Of a stretch of DNA of 29,472 nt, positions 25,065 to 29,472 are shown piece by piece. The stretch lies in assembly GCF_003435375.1 (NCBI RefSeq), contig NZ_QWGL01000034.1:1-29472 (forward strand), read 5' to 3'. The notes under the pieces were generated by a model that saw only the letters and a program-made list of their open reading frames with translations, was not told where the DNA came from and ran no database searches. Source of the stretch: Clostridium sp. AM34-11AC (GTDB taxonomy: Bacteria; Bacillota; Clostridia; Lachnospirales; Lachnospiraceae). A program made the translations under genes and the position numbers. Each line of letters opens with the position of its first letter. Within the stretch, counting starts at the first letter, position 1.

Positions 25065-28000
25065 ATTAAAAAGACATGGAAACGATTGTGTACGGGCTTC
25101 TTAGCTCTTGCAACTGTCGTTACTGCTTTACCGACTACACCCGTTCATGCAGAAAGCAAGCAATACTGGACGGAAAGTGCAGAACGTGTCGGTATCATTG
25201 AAAAAGTAATGAATGACGGTTCTATTGGTTCGACATTCAATGAGGGCTATATGAAAGTCGAGGGCGAAACTGCCTATTGTATTGACATCAATACAGATTT
25301 TAAGAACGGCTATAAGACCAGAGCTGACGCAAGCTCACGCATGAGTGCCGACCAGATTTCAGATGTGGCGTTATCCTTAGAGTATGTCAAACAGTATGGC
25401 GAAGCTCACAAGGAATTGAACTATAAACAAGTCTATCTGTTGGAACAATGTGTTGTCTGGCAGAAATTGAGCGTACATCTTGGCTGGCAATGTGATAACG
25501 TGCGAGCTTCTTATGATGAAATTCCAAAGACTACGCAGGACGAAGTTTTCTCTGGTGCAAAAACCTTTGTCAAAGAAAATAAAGGACGCTATGAATGTGG
25601 CGGTTATATCTACTCTGGCGAGGGGCAGGAATTGGGACAATTCTGGGCGAAACTGAATGTTGGAAATGCAAAACTGCAAAAGACTTCCAGTAATGCCAGC
25701 ATTACAGACGGTAACGGGAATTACTCAATCGCTGGTGCAACCTATGGTGTCTTTGCTGATAAGGACTGCACAAAACAGCTTGCCACCCTTACGACTGATG
25801 AAAACGGAAATACAGATGTTGTAGAGGTAAAAGCAGGCACAGTCTATATCAAGGAATTATCCGCACCAGCAGGATATAAAGTAGATAAAACTGTATATTC
25901 CTTAAAGGTTGAAGCTGGAAAAACAGCGACTTTGAAAGTATCAGATACACCGAAAGTAACAGACACTTTGATTGAGCTTTTCAAGATAGATATGGAAACA
26001 CAGAAAGACAATCCGCAGGGGAATGCTTCTTTAGCAGGTGCGGAATTTACATGGAAGTATTATGCAGGCTTCTATAACAAAGACAATCTCCCTGCCGAAG
26101 CTACTCGTACATGGGTTACAAAGACAATCGCTGAAACTGATAGCAATGGGATAACTCATTACATCACAAAATTAGCGGACACATACCAAGTATCTGGCGA
26201 CAGTTTCTATATGCAGGACGGTAAAGCGTTTCTTCCACTTGGGACACTAACCGTTGAGGAAATAAAAGCTCCAAACGGATACTTGTTAGAGGGTGCATAT
26301 ATGCAGGCTGGCGATAAGTTCGAACAGATAAAAGGCTTATACCTTACACAGATTACCGAGGACGGCGACCTTGCCGTATTAACTGGAAATAACCAGTTTT
26401 CCGTATCTGACAAGGTTATCCGTGGCGGTGTCAAAATTCAGAAACGAGATTTAGAAACGGGCGATACAAAGCCACAAGGAAGTGCTACTTTGAAAGATAC
26501 TGCCTTTGACATCATTTCCTTAAATGATAATGCGGTATTGGTTGAGGGCAAGTTATACAAGAAAAATGAAGTGGTAAAGATAATTCGTACCGATATTGAG
26601 GGTATCGCTTCTACTTCTGCTGACCTCTTACCTTATGGAAAATTCCGTATCGTTGAAAGTGAAGCTCCCGACGGTTACTTAACTGACGGTGCAAAACCGA
26701 TTGATTTTACAATCACAGAAAATGGAAAAATCGTGGACTTAACCGACAAAGCTCATTCTATCTATAATCAGATTAAGCGTGGAGATATTGAGGGTGTAAA
26801 AATCGGTGCAGGCACACACAAGCGTCTTGCTGATGTTCCCTTTAGGATCACAAGCAAGACGACGGGCGAAAATCATGTTGTGGTAACTGATGATAACGGG
26901 CAGTTCTCCACTTTTGCTGACTGGGCTTCTCACAAGCATAATACCAACGCAGGAAAGACCAGCGAGGACGGTGTGTGGTTTGGAACTTCTGAACCAGACG
27001 ACAGCAAGGGTGCGTTACCTTATGATACCTACATCATTGAAGAATTACGCTCTGATAGTAACAAAGGCTTTGAACTTATCCCGCCTTTTGAAATCGTGGT
27101 ATCAAGAAATAACCTTGTGGTTGATTTAGGGACTTTGACTGATGAATACGAAAAAGAAATCTCTATCCATACCACAGCGACCAGCAAAGACGGCGAAAAA
27201 ACTATCCTTGCAGGAAAAGAGGTTACAATCGTTGATACTGTCAAATTGGACGGACTTACAAAAGGCACAAAGTATCAGTTGAAAGGCTGGCAGATGTTAA
27301 AGGAAGAAAACGCCGAGCTTATCATTGACGGAAAGCGTGTAGAAAATGATTATACCTTTATCGCTGATGATGAAGCTATGAAAGTAGAAATTGCTTATAC
27401 ATTCAATGCGTCCGAACTTGGCGGTAAAAATCTTGTTACCTTTGAAGAATTGTATGATTTAAGCAATCCAGACGAACCCGTAAAAGTTGCAGAACACAAA
27501 GACATTGAGGACGACGGGCAGACGGTACTTATCACAGAGCGTATCATCAAGATACATACTACCGCTACCGATAAGGACGGCAACAAAGAGCTTGAAGCTG
27601 GAAAAGAGGTAACAATCATTGATACCGTAACCTTAGAGGGCTTAGAAATCGGTACACAGTACAAACTTGTGGGCTGGCAGATGTTGAAAGAAGAAAATGC
27701 AGAGCTTCTTATCAATGGAAAGCGTGTGGAAAGTGATTATACGTTTACTGCTGACAACGAAACTATGAAAGTGGAAGTTACTTTTACGTTTGACGCTACT
27801 TCTCTTGACGGCAAACAGCTTGTAACTTTTGAAGAATTGTACGATTTAAGCAATCCAGACGAACCAAAGAAAGTTACCGAGCATAAGGATATTGAGGATA
27901 AGGGACAGACGATTACCTTTAAGGAAAAGCCAGAAGAACCAGAGAAACCCGAAACTCCACCGACACCAGAAAAGCCTAACAGACCTAGCGACAGTCCCAA

Positions 28001-28109
28001 AACGGGCGACAGTACAAATGTAATGGCATTTGTTGTGATGTTGCTTGCGTCTGCTGGTGGATTGGCTGGAACATATCTTTACAAACGCCGTAAAATGAAA
28101 AAATCATAA
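25065..28109 (+). CDS. Sortase-anchored thioester / VaFE ester-bond adhesin
   Basis: About 1014 residues. It has a signal peptide (KKTWKRLCTGFLALATVVTA, cleavage near VHA). A thioester domain follows with Cys in ETAYCIDIN and Gln in LLEQCVVWQ, the pair that forms an internal thioester for covalent host binding. Several SpaA/CnaB-type prealbumin-like domains come next (IAGATYGVFADKDC, LAGAEFTWKYY, APDGYLTDGAK). Two near-identical T-Q ester-bond (VaFE) repeats then contain IHTTAT and LVTFEELYDLSNPDEP. A Pro/Glu stalk ends in the sorting signal SPKTG, a hydrophobic helix and KRRKMKKS. The best-placed start after AAAGGAG is ATT 25065, a rare codon; ATG 25020 lies in the terminator hairpin and has no binding site. 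Expected on the cell wall as an adhesin. Confidence 0.88.
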   Translation: MKKTWKRLCTGFLALATVVTALPTTPVHAESKQYWTESAERVGIIEKVMNDGSIGSTFNEGYMKVEGETAYCIDINTDFKNGYKTRADASSRMSADQISDVALSLEYVKQYGEAHKELNYKQVYLLEQCVVWQKLSVHLGWQCDNVRASYDEIPKTTQDEVFSGAKTFVKENKGRYECGGYIYSGEGQELGQFWAKLNVGNAKLQKTSSNASITDGNGNYSIAGATYGVFADKDCTKQLATLTTDENGNTDVVEVKAGTVYIKELSAPAGYKVDKTVYSLKVEAGKTATLKVSDTPKVTDTLIELFKIDMETQKDNPQGNASLAGAEFTWKYYAGFYNKDNLPAEATRTWVTKTIAETDSNGITHYITKLADTYQVSGDSFYMQDGKAFLPLGTLTVEEIKAPNGYLLEGAYMQAGDKFEQIKGLYLTQITEDGDLAVLTGNNQFSVSDKVIRGGVKIQKRDLETGDTKPQGSATLKDTAFDIISLNDNAVLVEGKLYKKNEVVKIIRTDIEGIASTSADLLPYGKFRIVESEAPDGYLTDGAKPIDFTITENGKIVDLTDKAHSIYNQIKRGDIEGVKIGAGTHKRLADVPFRITSKTTGENHVVVTDDNGQFSTFADWASHKHNTNAGKTSEDGVWFGTSEPDDSKGALPYDTYIIEELRSDSNKGFELIPPFEIVVSRNNLVVDLGTLTDEYEKEISIHTTATSKDGEKTILAGKEVTIVDTVKLDGLTKGTKYQLKGWQMLKEENAELIIDGKRVENDYTFIADDEAMKVEIAYTFNASELGGKNLVTFEELYDLSNPDEPVKVAEHKDIEDDGQTVLITERIIKIHTTATDKDGNKELEAGKEVTIIDTVTLEGLEIGTQYKLVGWQMLKEENAELLINGKRVESDYTFTADNETMKVEVTFTFDATSLDGKQLVTFEELYDLSNPDEPKKVTEHKDIEDKGQTITFKEKPEEPEKPETPPTPEKPNRPSDSPKTGDSTNVMAFVVMLLASAGGLAGTYLYKRRKMKKS
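27156..27929 (+). repeat. Two tandem 387-bp VaFE (T-Q ester bond) domain repeats
   Basis: Repeat units at 27156-27542 and 27543-27929 encode 129 residues each with very similar sequence (both contain GWQMLKEENAEL, GKRVE, LVTFEELYDLSNPDEP and EHKDIED). Each holds the Thr near IHTTAT and the Gln in EDxGQT expected for an intramolecular ester bond. Such repeats can change in number by recombination. Confidence 0.8.
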
Positions 28110-28347
28110 GGCAGTAACGGTATGATGAAAGAAAAATCACGCTCTCCGCCGAAGCGGTCAAACGGCAGACTTCCGCTTATTCTGGCTTGTCTGCCAACAA
28201 CCTGCAAGAACACGGATAGTCAAGGGTGCGTAAGCATTGATTTTACCCTTTACTATCTGGGGGATTGCTGGTACTTCCAGAACCGCCAGAATAAGAAATC
28301 ACAATCAAAAAACTTATTAAAAATAGAAAGAAACGAGGTAAAACAAT

Positions 28348-28674
28348 ATGGAAATGAAATATGTCGTGCCAGATATGGCACAGTCTTTTGGGGCTCTTGA
28401 ATTTGCAGGCGAAAGCGAGCCTATCTTTGAAAGGGATAAAAACAACCGCAGGGTCTTAGCCAGACGAAGCTACAACCTTTATTCAGATGTGCAGAGAGGA
28501 GAAAATGTTGTCGTGGAAATTCCTGTGCAGGCTGGCGAAAAGCATTTCAAGTATGAGCAGAAAGTAAAACTTGTCAATCCGAAGTTATACGGCAGAGGTT
28601 ACGCAATCGGGGATATGGGACATACCGATTATGTGTTAGTTGCTGATGATATTGTAGCAGTTGAAGAGAAGTAA
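28348..28674 (+). CDS. DUF961 family protein, Tn916 Orf23-like
   Basis: The 108-residue protein starts MEMKYVVPDMAQSFGALEFA and includes YNLYSDVQRGENVVVEIP and KVKLVNPKLYGRGYAIG. It corresponds to Tn916 Orf23 (YdcP family), which shares the segments KYVVPDMAQ, SDVQR and VKLVNP. The family is found at the transfer end of Tn916/ICEBs1-type elements and is required for or linked to conjugation (in ICEBs1 a YdcP-like protein helps DNA processing). ATG 28348 is preceded by ACGAGG about ten bases upstream. Bases 28110-28347 upstream hold no clear gene; I see only small hairpins there (for example CCGCCGAAGCGG around 28148). Confidence 0.93.
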   Translation: MEMKYVVPDMAQSFGALEFAGESEPIFERDKNNRRVLARRSYNLYSDVQRGENVVVEIPVQAGEKHFKYEQKVKLVNPKLYGRGYAIGDMGHTDYVLVADDIVAVEEK

Positions 28675-28689
28675 AGGAGTGAAGAATTT

Positions 28690-29073
28690 ATGAGATTATC
28701 AAACGGGTTTGTTATTGACAAAGAGAAAACATTTGGAGAATTAAAATTTACAGCGGTGCGTGATGTGTTCTTACAGAATGAGGACGGGACACCGAGTACC
28801 CAGCTTAAAAAGCGTATCTATGATTTGAAGTGCAGTCTGCATGGTGGCATTATTCCCGTGTCTGTACCGCCAGAAGTACCGTTAAGGGAATTTCCGTACA
28901 ATGCAGTTGTGGAGCTTGTCAATCCCGTAGCCGATACAGTATCAAGAAAGACGTTTGGTGGTGCAGATGTGGACTGGTATGTAAAAGCAGAGGATATTGT
29001 GTTGAAGAACAAAGGCAATCAGAACGTAGGCAATCCACAGAATAATAACACACAGGGACAGCCGAAAAAATAA
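28690..29073 (+). CDS. DUF961 family protein, Tn916 Orf22-like
   Basis: The 127-residue protein begins MRLSNGFVIDKEKTFGELKF and contains QNEDGTPSTQLKKRIYDLK, VSVPPEVPLREFPYNAVVEL and GGADVDWYVKAEDIVL. It parallels Tn916 Orf22 in sequence and in position, following the Orf23-like gene by 15 bases. The C-terminal Asn/Gln-rich tail (NPQNNNTQGQPKK) is an addition. AAAGGAG lies about eight bases upstream of ATG 28690. The two DUF961 genes are probably translated from one mRNA, and are expected accessory proteins of the conjugative relaxosome. In Tn916 an FtsK/SpoIIIE-type coupling gene follows directly; here a promoter and a DUF523 gene lie next. Confidence 0.93.
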   Translation: MRLSNGFVIDKEKTFGELKFTAVRDVFLQNEDGTPSTQLKKRIYDLKCSLHGGIIPVSVPPEVPLREFPYNAVVELVNPVADTVSRKTFGGADVDWYVKAEDIVLKNKGNQNVGNPQNNNTQGQPKK

Positions 29074-29093
29074 AATTAGAGATTAGATATTTA

Positions 29094-29122
29094 TTGTGAG
29101 GTAATTCGTTGAATGATATAAT
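29094..29122 (+). promoter_or_regulatory. Promoter of the DUF523 gene
   Basis: TTGTGA (29094-29099) and TATAAT (29117-29122) are separated by exactly 17 bases. The start codon follows 26 bases later, after a GTGAGGTG ribosome binding region. Confidence 0.75.
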
Positions 29123-29148
29123 TAGGATAAATTGTGAGGTGCTTATCT

Positions 29149-29466
29149 ATGAAAGTATTAGTTAGTTCATGTATCATGGGAAAAAACTGCAAATATAACG
29201 GTGGGAATAATCTCAATCCGAAAGTTGTAGAGTTTCTAAAAGACAAAGAAGTTATCGAAATTTGTCCAGAATTATTAGCGAATATGCCTACACCACGTCC
29301 TAGTGCGGAAATAGTAAATGGTATTGTCATGGATATAAATGGAAATATTGTTGATGAGGAATATCGTCATGCGGTACAGTTGGCTTTAAATGAAATAAGA
29401 AGTATGGAAATAGATTTAGTTATTCTGCAATCCCTGTGTGTTAGGATAGTTGTCAGTGAAAGATAA
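29149..29466 (+). pseudogene. DUF523 family gene, probably frameshifted
   Basis: From ATG 29149 the frame reads MKVLVSSCIMGKNCKYNGGN, then IEICPELLANMPTPRPSAEI, both typical of DUF523 proteins, which are small Cys-containing proteins of unknown function. The frame continues to DLVILQ and then, where homologues have a RSPSCG motif followed by a C-terminal domain, reads SLCVRIVVSER and stops at 29464-29466. A shifted reading of the last bases gives a KII-type end resembling the family's SGK segment. This suggests small deletions here, making it a pseudogene. However, the window ends six bases later, so an intact gene with odd C-terminus is not excluded. It has its own promoter and sits inside element B as cargo. 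Confidence 0.6.
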
Positions 29467-29472
29467 TTACAT

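Larger units (their letters stand above)
24903..29472 (+). mobile_element. Left end of a Tn916-like integrative and conjugative element (continues beyond window)
   Basis: From about 24903 the sequence becomes A/T-rich. The gene set is that of the transfer end of Tn916-like elements: a large surface adhesin, then two DUF961 genes in the order and orientation of Tn916 orf23 and orf22, then extra cargo. The conjugation genes (orf21 type and onward) and the integrase must lie outside the window. The exact left boundary is inferred from the interrupted amidase frame. Confidence 0.75.

Noticed and set aside
28122..28400. 92-codon open frame between the adhesin and the first DUF961 gene
   Set aside because: Overlaps the DUF961 start, has an atypical composition and no family resemblance; I treat the region as non-coding.

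Overview
The window looks like a chromosomal segment from a Gram-positive anaerobe of the Clostridia, most likely Lachnospiraceae. This rests on protein character and gene order (hprK-murB-rapZ-whiA-HPr/Crh-dnaE-pfkA, Tn916-type modules, strong GGAGG ribosome binding sites), not on a database search. About 22 kb of fairly GC-rich chromosome (about 2.5-24.9 kb) lies between the right end of one integrative element (A, 1 to about 2.5 kb) and the left end of another (B, about 24.9 kb to the window end). Both elements read left to right.

Element A ends with the C-terminus of a VapE-like protein, a cluster of phased short repeats, a Tn916-type excisionase gene, an attenuator-like terminator and a Tn916-type tyrosine integrase. 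The chromosome then starts with a low-molecular-weight protein tyrosine phosphatase. Next comes an IS200/IS605-type element with a broken tnpA (one stop, one frameshift), an apparently intact tnpB nuclease gene, and a terminal region expected to encode the guide RNA. It is followed by an FAD-dependent oxidoreductase, a choline-binding-repeat L,D-transpeptidase and a DUF1846 protein (the last two on the minus strand), then a lipoprotein DUF4015 glycoside-hydrolase-like gene, a DUF1653 gene and uvrC.

The central block is hprK, murB, rapZ, whiA and an HPr paralogue with Glu instead of His at position 15 but Ser46 retained. That makes it Crh-like, encoded 2.8 kb from the kinase expected to phosphorylate it. 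dnaE, pfkA, a SmtB/CadC-type metal sensor translationally coupled to dapF, and an Lrp/AsnC regulator follow. Two 133-bp copies of a foldback element lie in this block, after uvrC and exactly at the dnaE stop codon. Each has GTAAC-type terminal inverted repeats and a perfect 8-bp flanking direct repeat, consistent with a miniature element mobilised by an IS66-type transposase.

The chromosome right of lrp is decaying: an internally deleted AEC-type permease pseudogene, then the first 14 codons of an Amidase_3-like gene that is cut off where element B begins. Element B opens with a strong terminator hairpin in front of a large sortase-anchored thioester/ester-bond (VaFE) adhesin. Two DUF961 genes equivalent to Tn916 orf23 and orf22 follow, then a promoter and a DUF523 gene that looks frameshifted at the window edge. 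I saw no rRNA, tRNA or CRISPR array.
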